A program made the position numbers and the translations under genes. Below the pieces are notes generated by a model. The model was not told the DNA's origin and made no database searches. It saw nothing but the letters and a program-made list of their open reading frames with translations. A stretch of DNA of 21,997 nucleotides from positions 1-21,997 of the forward strand of contig CALIAC010000007.1 in the NCBI GenBank assembly GCA_938041555.1. Reading direction: 5' to 3'. Below, one piece after another: positions 7,654 to 15,759 of this stretch; the stretch's first letter is position 1, and every line of letters starts with the position of its first letter. The DNA is from an uncultured Candidatus Saccharibacteria bacterium. GTDB lineage: Bacteria; Patescibacteriota; Saccharimonadia; Saccharimonadales; Saccharimonadaceae.

Positions 7654-7824
7654 CTATAGGTTATCCAAGCTATCCAGATACGCCGAGACATTCATAAGCT
7701 CGCAGTACCGGTTAACATACCACACAATAAAGCAAGCGATCATGCACAGCAAAGTAGCGGCCAGAAGTAAAGCATAAGCATAAACATCAACGCTAATAGA
7801 CAAGGGGATGATGAGCCGCACCAT
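7654..7824 (-). CDS. Possible small single-pass membrane protein, 56 residues
   Basis: ATG at 7824 opens a 56-codon frame ending in TAG. Residues about 13-37 form a strongly hydrophobic segment (YAYALLLAATLLCMIACFIV), followed by WYVNRYCELM and a short acidic tail ending DSLDNL. A hydrophobic helix flanked by polar ends with aromatic residues at the edge is more protein-like than a random frame. No ribosome site is seen, and an in-frame stop lies ten codons upstream. It would form a two-gene leftward unit with the 64-residue ORF and the terminator at 7366-7444. Function is unknown; small toxins and membrane regulators have this shape, but nothing specific supports that. Confidence 0.4.
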   Translation of the reverse strand: MVRLIIPLSISVDVYAYALLLAATLLCMIACFIVWYVNRYCELMNVSAYLDSLDNL

Positions 7825-8194
7825 GACGCAATCTATGCGCGCACAAATAATTCACACCCACGCAGCAGTGGGGTAGATGCAAAAGATGTATCGTTAATCA
7901 TCTTTAGGAGCGTAATATAACTTCGCACAATAATCCTTTTACGATGCATATATTGATTTGACCCCAGATACAGCCCAAATTGAGCTGGGTTTGGCGGTTA
8001 TGGGCTTTATGATGAGCATAAGACGCATATATCCGGTATATAGATCTTCGATTATTGATCAATCTTGCTTCTCGTTCAGCAGGTTCACTTAAGATATCTG
8101 CGCCATCCAATGGGGAGAGTAAGGATAGAAGCCGTGGGCACTTTATACGTCCTGCAAAAGTAAAAGCAGACGCTTGTTCTATTGGAGGGAACAC

Positions 8195-8274
8195 ACTGCG
8201 CGTATGTTCATACACGTTCATACGTACGCAACGCTACGTATGCTTGTTCGCGCGTGGGTGTGTTTGCGCGCAGT
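8195..8274. repeat. Nested inverted repeats
   Basis: ACTGCGCG (8195-8202) pairs perfectly with CGCGCAGT (8267-8274). Inside, CATACGTA (8219-8226) pairs perfectly with TACGTATG (8235-8242). The 80-base unit could fold as a stem with an inner hairpin in RNA, or act as a protein-binding dyad in DNA. It has no T-run and no tRNA features. Confidence 0.45.
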
Positions 8275-8916
8275 ATTTGTGACTGTGTGCGCATTGGCTT
8301 GATGTCGAACAAATAAGCTGACTGCAAATACCCAAGCACATACATACTCCGGTCTCGTGCTTGCCTGGTATCATGCTGGGTGTTGGTACGAGCCCCTCAG
8401 TCTATTAGCCATGATTGCTTTGTTTGACATTTTGTTTGCTTGGTACTTTTGCTATGTTTTCTACCCTGTTTGGGTTGACCGAGATTAAAATACTATACAA
8501 TATCATGATTTGACTTTTTTACAAAAAACATCTCCCCTACTATTTTTGCATTTTGTTGATTTTGTAGTATAGATATAGTATTTGCATTTTTTATGTTTTG
8601 TTATGTAAAGTGTTGTAAATTTGTTCTTGTTTTACAGAACAACTCCCCTACCCTTTGCTGAGATACGCTGCAGGTATTGACCGCGATCAATTACATATCT
8701 TCAGTAGTTCTGCACTGTTTCTTTTGTCACGCCGCTCTATTCTCTGGAATATTAATGGAATGGTCTCTAGTATCTTTCTTACACAGCCGTTCCTGGTGCG
8801 GCGCTTGTGATGGATTTAGCCTCACTACAACACCGTGTTCAGTGGAGTGGCTACTTGTTTGAGATATCAAAAATTCTTAACATTAAAAACATAAATGCTC
8901 TATTGTCAATACCCTA

Positions 8917-9858
8917 CTACCGATACGCCGCTCGGCCACTAACGCGGACATCGAGATATTTGGGAGTGATGTGGTGCTGCGCCAGATAGCGAATGGCCCG
9001 GGCGGCATCCTCGCTCTGCAGGCCAGCCGAGCGATCGACCGAGAACTTAACAGGATACTCCACCCCTATAAACCAAACGTAAATTTGACGCGTCGTGCCA
9101 GCAGGCAGCGTAATCTTCTGGACGGTGAGCTGGTGGCGACGGACGGCACCGACGACTTTGCCGATGAAGCCGAGAAATTGGTTGCTGGCAATGACTTGGT
9201 TGTTGCGCGTGCCGATGCCACTGTCGTCCACTACTTCGATGCTTGGCCGTGGCCCATAGGAGCGGCGAAAGGCATGGCCCTCGGTATCAACAAAGAGTTG
9301 CTGGCGATTGACCGTCCAGACCACCGCTGCTTGGCGCATAGCGAGAGTGATAGTGCTGCGTCCCAAGCCAGCTTGCTGCGTGGCCGGGAGCACTGCGGCA
9401 ACCTCGGGGCAATCATGCGTCTGGAGATAGGCCGCTAGCCGACTAGTATTGAGCGCAAAGCGAAAACGCTCCAGCGGATGGGCAGTGAGATAGTCGTTGA
9501 TCTTGGCTTGGTAGAGCTGATGGTTGCTGGTGAGATTGCCTGCAACAACTGGTGTCGCAATGACGTTATCAAGCGCAAACCACACTGCAGCCAGCAGCCC
9601 CATCACTACTCCAAGCGACAATACCACGCGGCGGCGCGTCCGGCGCAAATCATGCGCATGCATACGCGGCGACCGCAGCTGCGCCTTAGACTCGCCCGCA
9701 CTCGGCACGCGGCTGACTAAGCTACCGGTCAGCGTCCGGTTACGCCGATAGGTGTAGGCGGTGCGCTGGGGCTGCTCTTCCCTCTTATTCTTGGCAGCTC
9801 GGCGGCGCGCTGGTGGTGGTGTTTGTTTTGTGCGAAAGCCCATGATGCTACAGGCCAT
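8917..9858 (-). CDS. ftsQ: FtsQ/DivIB-like cell division protein
   Basis: FtsQ is a bitopic division protein that bridges early and late divisome components. The 313-residue product has a long basic cytoplasmic N-terminus (about 75 residues, many Arg and Lys), one membrane segment at about 77-98 and an extracytoplasmic domain of about 215 residues, the FtsQ layout. Sequence signatures of FtsQ are weak, and the call rests largely on topology and on its place as the last gene of the dcw cluster after murG. The ATG at 9858 has no ribosome site; ATG at 9843 is an alternative. A 131-base gap from murG, longer than elsewhere in the cluster, may carry its own promoter. It ends in TAG. Confidence 0.75.
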   Translation of the reverse strand: MACSIMGFRTKQTPPPARRRAAKNKREEQPQRTAYTYRRNRTLTGSLVSRVPSAGESKAQLRSPRMHAHDLRRTRRRVVLSLGVVMGLLAAVWFALDNVIATPVVAGNLTSNHQLYQAKINDYLTAHPLERFRFALNTSRLAAYLQTHDCPEVAAVLPATQQAGLGRSTITLAMRQAAVVWTVNRQQLFVDTEGHAFRRSYGPRPSIEVVDDSGIGTRNNQVIASNQFLGFIGKVVGAVRRHQLTVQKITLPAGTTRQIYVWFIGVEYPVKFSVDRSAGLQSEDAARAIRYLAQHHITPKYLDVRVSGRAAYR

Positions 9859-9950
9859 TATACCGTAGATGACTAGTTGTTGGCAAAGGCCGCACCCAAA
9901 TAGTCAGACAAAATGATATAGACAAATATACCTTTGTATTAAGGTAAGGT

Positions 9951-9973
9951 CCTGTCGTCTTGACAGGGTTTTT
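9951..9973 (+). terminator. Rightward terminator between ftsQ and murG
   Basis: CCTGTC (9951-9956) and GACAGG (9962-9967) form a 6-bp stem followed by GTTTTT on the plus strand. No plus-strand gene precedes it, so it would stop antisense transcription entering murG. Read leftward, the same hairpin lies in the leader of ftsQ without a T-run. Confidence 0.45.
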
Positions 9974-9989
9974 ATACGTATCCCCTACC

Positions 9990-11141
9990 CTACTTCTGGC
10001 GCTGTGCAGTTTGCACCACCATTTGCGCTACATCGCGGGCGGCATGGGGGCGTGCATAGGTGTGGAGGCGCTGAGCGAGCTGCTGACGCTGCGCAGGGTC
10101 GCGCATGAGGGTAAGAATGGCCTGGCTAAGGGCATCGCTCTGCTCTAAGGCGTCGTCTTGCAAGACCAGCGCAGCCTTGGCTTCGGCATAGATGGCAGCA
10201 TTTTTGCGCTGGTCACCTAAGTGATGGGCCGGCACTAAGATAGCCGCCTGAGCTAGGCCAGCGAGCTCCTGCGTGAAGGTGGCACTAGCGCGAGATACTA
10301 CGACATCGGCCGCACCAAGCAATTGCGCCATATGCTCGAAAACGAAGGGTACACAGTGAAAATCGGGGTGCTGCGGCGCTTTGGTTTGGGCAGCATCATA
10401 ATTGCCTTTGCCTGCCACCAGATAAACTTGCATACCAGCAGCTAGCAGGTCATCAGCAGCACGCAGCACCGCGTGATTGATAATAGCCGAGCCAAGACCA
10501 CCACCGGTAGCAACGACTAATGGCTTGTGTGGATCGAGCGAGAAGGTCTGCCGTGCCTGCTGTCGCTGAGCCGCAGTGAGCGGACGAAAATCAGCGCCAA
10601 TCGGCACCCCCACATAGCGGCTACGCGATGCTGGATAGTGATAATGCTTGAGTGGCCAGCCCGTAGCAATCGCTGCCGCCCAACGTGCCATCACACGGTT
10701 GGTCAGGCCAGGGCGAGCATCGGAGTCGTGAATCACTACTGGTACGCGTAGGCAGCGCGCCGCAATGCCAACCGGCAAGCACACAAACCCCCCCTTGGCA
10801 AAGATCACATCTGGCCGCACGCGCAGTACTAGCCAGAGACTCTGACATACGCCAGCCAGGATCTTAAAGATATCTAGTATATTAGCCAGAACAATACTTG
10901 GCATAAGCAACTGGCGCACCACACTGAGGTGCTGGTAGCGCCGGAACTTGCCCGCAGCAATTGTCCGCACCTGCACTGGCACTGCAGCGTGCTGCATGAG
11001 CCCGCGCGATTGGCTAGCGAAGGCCTTATCGCAGACGAAGGTCACCTGCACATCGGGCTGGAGGGCTGCGATTTCATTAATGACGGCGACGACCGGCGTA
11101 ACGTGCCCGCCCGATCCACCGCCGACTGCCAGTAGCTTCAT
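9990..11141 (-). CDS. murG: MurG, lipid II synthase
   Basis: MurG transfers N-acetylglucosamine from UDP-GlcNAc to lipid I at the inner face of the membrane, giving lipid II. The 383-residue GT-B glycosyltransferase starts with MKLLAVGGGSGGHVTP, the glycine-rich loop of the family. The C-terminal half has ATGGGLGS, a donor-site region SRASATFTQELAGL and ILVPAHHLGDQRKNA. I chose ATG 11141 because the conserved N-terminus begins there and AAGGAG lies 7 bases upstream; the frame stays open further 5' but that part lies inside ftsW. The first 65 bases overlap the end of ftsW, suggesting translational coupling. It ends AAG TAG followed by GGTAGGGG. Confidence 0.97.
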   Translation of the reverse strand: MKLLAVGGGSGGHVTPVVAVINEIAALQPDVQVTFVCDKAFASQSRGLMQHAAVPVQVRTIAAGKFRRYQHLSVVRQLLMPSIVLANILDIFKILAGVCQSLWLVLRVRPDVIFAKGGFVCLPVGIAARCLRVPVVIHDSDARPGLTNRVMARWAAAIATGWPLKHYHYPASRSRYVGVPIGADFRPLTAAQRQQARQTFSLDPHKPLVVATGGGLGSAIINHAVLRAADDLLAAGMQVYLVAGKGNYDAAQTKAPQHPDFHCVPFVFEHMAQLLGAADVVVSRASATFTQELAGLAQAAILVPAHHLGDQRKNAAIYAEAKAALVLQDDALEQSDALSQAILTLMRDPAQRQQLAQRLHTYARPHAARDVAQMVVQTAQRQK

Positions 11142-12435
11142 GAGAGGTCTCCTTTTCGTTGATTGGTTGGTAAGATGCCTGGCGTGATAATTGGAAGGCC
11201 AGACCAAGCGCACCAGCAATAAATACCATACTGGTGCCACCAAAGCTCAGCAATGGCAGCGTAATACCCGTCAGCGGGAAGACTCCAATCATCGACGCTA
11301 CATTTAGCATAACATGTGCGCCCAGCCAGCCAAAGACTCCAGCTACCACCAGGCGCATTGTCATATCGGGCAAGCGCTCGGCAATCCTCAGTAGGCGCAG
11401 TAGCAGCGCTGCAAACAACGCCAGTACGACCACCGCCCCCACAAAGCCAAACGTTTCACCAATGATAGCAAAGACTGAGTCATTAATCGCCTCAGGGAGG
11501 TAGCCCGTCGCTTGGATACTGTTACCAATGCCCAGGCCAAATAGCCCGCCTGTACCCAGTGCAATCTTCGCATTCTTGATGTGGTAGCCATCATCATTAC
11601 TACTAGTGGCATGGTCATCCCCCTGGAAGAAGGTCGCCACCCGCTCCATGCGGTGCGGTGCAATGACGATGAGCAGCAGCACCAGCGCCACACAGCCCGC
11701 CGCTAGGTAAGCTAGCCAGCGCCAGCTCATGCCACTCATCACTACCATACATGCCACCATAGCAGTGAGAGCCAGGCCTGTGCCCATATCCTTTTGCAAA
11801 AATATCACGAAAAAGAGCGCTGCGCACATCATAATTACCATGGGGATGATCGTCTGGTGGAGGTCGTTTATCACCCCCTGACGCATTCGTTTGCCAAGGA
11901 ATAGTGCCATATAGATAAGCATGCCAAACTTCAGCATCTCGGCTGGCTGGAAGCTCCCCAGTGGCCCCAGCGAGAACCAGCGACATGCCCCAAGGCTGCA
12001 CTGAGCAATTGCCGAGACATGCAGCATATTGCCAAGGACAAACAGCAGTGCACACAGCACGAAGCCGCTCGCTAGCAGCGTACCCGCCTTCTGGCGCAGC
12101 CACGCAAAGGGCACGAGCGACAGCCCTACAAAGGCGCTAATCGACAGCAGCAAGCTCACCGTCTGCTTAATGGCGAAATAGCCATCGGTGTAGTAGTTGG
12201 TGTTGTGTGCAGAGTTGAGCACATTGGCACGCTGCGGGCCAATGGCATACATTACCACCAAACCCAGCAGCATGAGCAGCCCCACCCAGAGGATAATCTG
12301 ATAATCCGGCCGGTGCAAACGCGGCACAGCGACAGATGGAGCGGAGGTAGCATTACGTTGCTCGCGGCGCACTGGCTGAGCCGACCGAGCCGAAGCCGAT
12401 CGGTGTGCAGCACGAGTGCGGCGAGCAGCAGCCAT
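11077..12435 (-). CDS. ftsW: FtsW/RodA/SpoVE family peptidoglycan polymerase
   Basis: SEDS-family glycosyltransferases polymerise lipid II, and FtsW does so at the septum with its partner FtsI. The 452-residue protein has a basic, Ala/Arg-rich N-terminal tail of about 40 residues and then about ten membrane segments. SEDS hallmarks are FSLGPLGSFQPAEMLKFGM and, near the C-terminus, GVFPLTGITLPLLSFGGTSM. FtsW is preferred over RodA because of the dcw position next to mraY, murG and ftsI. I start at ATG 12435, directly after the mraY stop (TAGAATG); a GTG at 12453 is possible. The last 65 bases overlap murG and encode a basic tail that looks dispensable. It ends in TAA. Confidence 0.95.
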   Translation of the reverse strand: MAAARRTRAAHRSASARSAQPVRREQRNATSAPSVAVPRLHRPDYQIILWVGLLMLLGLVVMYAIGPQRANVLNSAHNTNYYTDGYFAIKQTVSLLLSISAFVGLSLVPFAWLRQKAGTLLASGFVLCALLFVLGNMLHVSAIAQCSLGACRWFSLGPLGSFQPAEMLKFGMLIYMALFLGKRMRQGVINDLHQTIIPMVIMMCAALFFVIFLQKDMGTGLALTAMVACMVVMSGMSWRWLAYLAAGCVALVLLLIVIAPHRMERVATFFQGDDHATSSNDDGYHIKNAKIALGTGGLFGLGIGNSIQATGYLPEAINDSVFAIIGETFGFVGAVVVLALFAALLLRLLRIAERLPDMTMRLVVAGVFGWLGAHVMLNVASMIGVFPLTGITLPLLSFGGTSMVFIAGALGLAFQLSRQASYQPINEKETSHEATGSRRWIGRARYAGRRRH

Positions 12436-12436
12436 T

Positions 12437-13465
12437 CTAGATGTGTCCCCCACCCAGCGCCATCATCAGGCCAATAAATCCTGTCACGCAAGAGATCACC
12501 CAGAAACGCATCGTCACCTTCACCTCTGGCCAACCGACTGCTTGGAAGTGCTGATGAATTGGTGCCGAGATAAACACCTTGCGGTGAAAGAACTTCTTAC
12601 TGAGGATTTGAATAAGGCTCGAGCCCGCCTCTACCACAAACAGCACACCAATGACCGGCAGCAAAAACAGCGTATTCGTCAGCATCGCCACGACGCCTAG
12701 GCTCGTCCCAAAGGCAAAGCTCCCCACATCGCCCATAAAGAACCGTGCTGGATAGATATTAAACCACAGGTAGCTCAGCAGCACTCCCACTACAGTGAAG
12801 CAAAAGCCCGCCAGCTGCAGATGCCCCTGTAGTAAGGCAATCACCCCGAAGATGCAATAGCTCACTGCCAGCAGTCCACCAGCCAGGCCATCCAGGCCAT
12901 CGCTAATATTCACTGCATTGCCAGTTGCTACCACCGCAAAAATAAAGAGCGGGACAATCCACGGGCCGAGCTGCCAGTCGCCAACGTACGGCACATGCAC
13001 TGTTGTATAGCCCAGCTTAACGTAAAAGAACCAGGCCAGTACCGCCGCCATCACCGCGATCATTGAGAACTTCAGCCAGGCACGCAAGCCTGCCGAGCCC
13101 GAGCCATCACTGTTGATATTGATCACATCGTCCAGCAGCCCCACTGCCCCACCGCCAAGCAATGCCGCTAGTGGGAGCCAAGTCTGGGCTCGGTCGAGAT
13201 TAAACCCCAGCGTCACCACAGCAATGGCCACAATGCCAACCATCCCTGCCATCGTGGGGATATCGCGCGTGAATTTATCGGCATGCAGCTTGGTAAAGAC
13301 CGTCAACTCCTCGCCCGTTGTACTCGCGGCCCGCTGTTTTTTCCAGAACTTATAACGATACGCAAAGTAGGTATAGAGCGGCGTGAGGGCCATCGCCAGC
13401 AAAAAGGCCGCGACGCTGAGAAGAAATGTCGCGTTGAGCTCGCGAACGAGTGTGGTGAGGTTCAT
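12437..13465 (-). CDS. mraY: Phospho-N-acetylmuramoyl-pentapeptide transferase
   Basis: MraY joins UDP-MurNAc-pentapeptide to undecaprenyl phosphate, making lipid I. The 342-residue polytopic protein has family marks in order: KLHADKFTRDIPTMAG, the acidic LLDD pair, NAVNISDGLDGLAGG, FFMGDVGSFAFG and PIHQHFQAVGWPE near the C-terminus. The last corresponds to the usual His-His-His-Phe loop, here His-Gln-His-Phe. I start at ATG 13465, which overlaps the ftsI stop by one base (TAATG), with AAAGGA 11 bases upstream. The frame extends 16 codons further into ftsI, but that part is not MraY-like. The tight junctions indicate cotranscription and coupling with ftsI and ftsW. Confidence 0.97.
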   Translation of the reverse strand: MNLTTLVRELNATFLLSVAAFLLAMALTPLYTYFAYRYKFWKKQRAASTTGEELTVFTKLHADKFTRDIPTMAGMVGIVAIAVVTLGFNLDRAQTWLPLAALLGGGAVGLLDDVININSDGSGSAGLRAWLKFSMIAVMAAVLAWFFYVKLGYTTVHVPYVGDWQLGPWIVPLFIFAVVATGNAVNISDGLDGLAGGLLAVSYCIFGVIALLQGHLQLAGFCFTVVGVLLSYLWFNIYPARFFMGDVGSFAFGTSLGVVAMLTNTLFLLPVIGVLFVVEAGSSLIQILSKKFFHRKVFISAPIHQHFQAVGWPEVKVTMRFWVISCVTGFIGLMMALGGGHI

Positions 13466-15219
13466 TATGGTGTGTGTCCTTTCGGCTCGAGCTTCATGTA
13501 GTCGAGCAACCAATTAGATATATCCGTGAAAATCGGGTGAGCGTCTTGACCCCCCTGCATATTCAGCCCTTTGCCCGAAACCTCCACCATAATAACATAC
13601 GCTGGTGTTTTGCCAACCTCCCCACCAAAACCGAGGTAGGTGCCAATGGTTTGGTTAGAAATATACTTGCCGTCCTTGATGGTTTGCGATGTACCTGTCT
13701 TGCCGCCAATGTAGAACCCCGCACGATCGCCACCAGCATAAAAGGCCTGGCGCGCTTGGTGTACCATTTCGCGCACGGTGGCGGATGACTGCGGCTTGAT
13801 GACATTGGTGTACGACGCCTTGTGTGCTGCTTTGGCAAAGGTACCATTGTCGTCAATCGTCCCCGCAATGACGGTGGGGCTATAGTACGTCCCACCATTG
13901 ATAATCGCACTAAAGCCAGCCGAGACCTGCAGCATCGTCGCATCCATCCCCTGGCCAAAGGACATGTTAGAGTAGCGCACTGCATTGCCCTGCTGCTGGG
14001 TGGGCGATACGATATTACCCTTAGCCTCACCAGCCAGCTCTACCCCCGTCAGCTGCCCAAGGCGAAAGCGCTTATGGAAGTAGTCATACATCGTGTCACG
14101 CGCCTGGCGAGTAATGTAGCTGCCATTACCCAAGCGCTGTGCAACGGTGACCATACCAGTGTTGAGCGACCAATTGAGGGCATGCTGCATGGTAATGTTG
14201 CCCGTCTGTCCTTTGCTGGCATTACCAATGGTGATGTCGTCTACCTTGATGCTATCGGTATTATTGTACGTCGTTTGCGGCGTGATGACCCCTTTGTCGA
14301 TGCCCGTTGCTACTGTAAAGGTCTTGATGTCGGAGCCCGGTTCGTATGGCGTGGTGATGGTATTGTTATTGAGTGCAGCAACGCTTTTGATCGTCTTCAG
14401 GTTAGACGGGTCATAGGTAGGGAGGTTGGCCATGGCTAAGACTTGGCCATTCTGTGGGTTCATCACAACGGCACTGACATCAGTCGCACCACTGCGCCTA
14501 GCCCCATCGACGAGCGCTTGCTCGACCCTCGTCTGGATGTTGCGATCGATCGTCAGCACCATGTTGGTCCCATTCTTAGCAGGCTGGTTGATGTTCGTCC
14601 GACCAATCGTCAGCGGCACTGAGCGGATATCCGTCACTGTCTTAAGCACCCCATCTGTGCCGCGCAGTTTATCATCATTGGCCTGTTCGAAACCGTACTT
14701 CCCCTTACCCTCGGCATCGACAAAGCCCAGCACTTGGCTGGCCAATTGCCCTTCTGGGTAGACGCGCTGGCTCATCGCATCAAAGCCCACCCCAGCGAGA
14801 TTCTCCTTCTTGATAAGTTCAGCCTGCTTACGGCTCACTTTGGTGGCAAGCACTTGGTAGCGGCTTGGCTTACGCGTGATGTATTGGCGAAAATTCTCAC
14901 GCACATTGCCACCAGCCACCTGGTTGAGCACCATTACGATCTTATCTACATCTGTCACAGCCATCGGGTCGGCCCACACGGTATAGACCGTCTCGTTCAT
15001 GACGAGCTTGGCGGGGGTGGTGCCGTCCATAGTGTATATCTCACCGCGCTGGGCGCGCAGGCGAAATTGCTTAACTTGCTCGCTATCAGCCTGCGACACA
15101 TAATAGTCGTGCTGCAGCAATTGCACATACCCCAGGCGCAGCACAAACACCATAAGTAGCCCGCCGAGCACAGCGGCGAGCGCCTGAGCGCGTGGCGTAG
15201 CAAGATGGCGCTGCAGCAT
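13465..15219 (-). CDS. ftsI: Class B penicillin-binding protein FtsI (PBP3/PBP2b type)
   Basis: A septal transpeptidase that crosslinks new glycan strands. The 584-residue protein has a membrane anchor at about 15-33, the pedestal domain, and a transpeptidase domain with all three active-site motifs: SxxK as SDIK (Ser296, Lys299, in YEPGSDIK), SxN as SLN (351-353), and KTG as KTGTS from Lys507. Length and order fit class B PBPs. There is no C-terminal PASTA domain. It begins with ATG 3 bases after the ftsL stop and ends TAATG into mraY. FtsI rather than an elongation PBP2 is inferred from its neighbours ftsL, mraY and ftsW. Confidence 0.97.
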   Translation of the reverse strand: MLQRHLATPRAQALAAVLGGLLMVFVLRLGYVQLLQHDYYVSQADSEQVKQFRLRAQRGEIYTMDGTTPAKLVMNETVYTVWADPMAVTDVDKIVMVLNQVAGGNVRENFRQYITRKPSRYQVLATKVSRKQAELIKKENLAGVGFDAMSQRVYPEGQLASQVLGFVDAEGKGKYGFEQANDDKLRGTDGVLKTVTDIRSVPLTIGRTNINQPAKNGTNMVLTIDRNIQTRVEQALVDGARRSGATDVSAVVMNPQNGQVLAMANLPTYDPSNLKTIKSVAALNNNTITTPYEPGSDIKTFTVATGIDKGVITPQTTYNNTDSIKVDDITIGNASKGQTGNITMQHALNWSLNTGMVTVAQRLGNGSYITRQARDTMYDYFHKRFRLGQLTGVELAGEAKGNIVSPTQQQGNAVRYSNMSFGQGMDATMLQVSAGFSAIINGGTYYSPTVIAGTIDDNGTFAKAAHKASYTNVIKPQSSATVREMVHQARQAFYAGGDRAGFYIGGKTGTSQTIKDGKYISNQTIGTYLGFGGEVGKTPAYVIMVEVSGKGLNMQGGQDAHPIFTDISNWLLDYMKLEPKGHTP

Positions 15220-15222
15220 GGG

Positions 15223-15576
15223 CTACTCGCTGGCGTACGCTGTATTGGCTGGTGTTGTCATCGTTTTGGCCACACTACTACCCTGCACTTCCTTAAGGGC
15301 GGTCAGGCGGGCGTTATCGACCTCCAGGTCTTTCTTTTGCTCGCTGAGAGAGGAGATCTTGTCGTCAATCTTGCTGGCCTCGTAGCCATAGCTGACTGTG
15401 TGTGTTGCCTGCGCTAGATATATCAAGCCAAGGATGGTGATAAGAAGGGCAATCAGCACTGTGTGGGTGATTGGCCCAAGTTTGATAGCCGAAGCAAAAG
15501 CAACGGTGTTGCGGTTGCGCTTCCAGGTGCTCTGGCGTCGACTATTAAATTGCATTGTCCGTGTGTAGGTTGTCAT
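15223..15576 (-). CDS. ftsL: FtsL-like small division protein
   Basis: The 117-residue product has a basic N-terminus (about 35 residues), one membrane segment at about 36-57 and a following heptad-rich helix (about 66-95, SKIDDKISSLSEQKKDLEVDN), the shape of FtsL/DivIC proteins that form a coiled coil beside FtsQ. FtsL sequence is poorly conserved, so the call relies on topology and on the standard place between rsmH and ftsI. ATG 15576 has no ribosome site; ATG at 15555 (residue 8) is an alternative. It ends in TAG 3 bases before ftsI. Confidence 0.8.
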   Translation of the reverse strand: MTTYTRTMQFNSRRQSTWKRNRNTVAFASAIKLGPITHTVLIALLITILGLIYLAQATHTVSYGYEASKIDDKISSLSEQKKDLEVDNARLTALKEVQGSSVAKTMTTPANTAYASE

Positions 15577-15623
15577 TGTGGTGGTGTTTGTGTTTAACGT
15601 TGGTATGGGGTCGTTTCTAGGGT

Positions 15624-15645
15624 GGGGCGGATAACGCGCCGCCCC
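15624..15645 (-). other. GC-rich hairpin before ftsL
   Basis: GGGGCGG (15624-15630) and CCGCCCC (15639-15645) form a perfect 7-bp all-GC stem with an 8-base loop. It lies between the 22-codon ORF and ftsL and lacks a T-run. It could slow transcription, protect an mRNA end, or act with the small ORF as an attenuator. Confidence 0.5.
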
Positions 15646-15668
15646 AGCGCGAGGTCTTAAGCCAAGGG

Positions 15669-15737
15669 CTATTTGCCGTGGCGGACCAATACGGTTGTCG
15701 TAATTGATTGATTTTGTACGGGGATACGAACTGGCAT
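15669..15737 (-). CDS. Possible 22-residue peptide or leader peptide
   Basis: An ATG at 15737 is preceded by AAAAAAGGAG with 7 bases between GGAG and the ATG, one of the best ribosome sites in the window. The frame has 22 codons and ends in TAG. The peptide starts MPVRIPVQNQS, then a run of Thr/Val, and ends in RHGK. It lies 22 bases after rsmH and about 90 bases before ftsL, with a GC-rich hairpin in between. No amino-acid bias of a classical attenuator is seen. It may be a real micro-protein or a translated leader that tunes ftsL expression. Confidence 0.5.
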   Translation of the reverse strand: MPVRIPVQNQSITTTVLVRHGK

Positions 15738-15759
15738 GTCCCTACTCCTTTTTTGTTTT

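Larger units (their letters stand above)
6999..8916. other. AT-richer convergent gap with few or no genes
   Basis: About 1.9 kb lies between the rightward genes ending at 6998 and the leftward cluster ending at 8917. No conserved protein, tRNA or rRNA is recognisable. It holds a small hairpin at 7118-7132, a branched terminator-like structure at 7366-7444, two possible small leftward genes at 7430-7824, an inverted-repeat nest at 8195-8274, a 7-bp inverted repeat at 8333-8363, and a very AT-rich stretch at 8480-8640. That stretch has TTTGCATTTT twice (8545-8554 and 8581-8590). A TTGACA on the minus strand (8904-8909) just after ftsQ lacks a good -10. Confidence 0.6.

Noticed and set aside
7904..8221. 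105-codon minus-strand frame upstream of the small membrane-protein ORF
   Set aside because: Composition shows no domain-like pattern, no ribosome site is visible, and an overlapping plus-strand frame at 8055-8282 looks equally good.
8570..8610. Possible dif-like site (TTATGTAAAG) in the AT-rich convergent gap
   Set aside because: The left half shows no match to a XerC arm, and AT-rich sequence yields such half-sites by chance.
8677..8989. Plus-strand frames of about 60 codons near the 3' end of ftsQ
   Set aside because: One starts with TTG, neither has a ribosome site, and one of them runs into the ftsQ coding region on the other strand.
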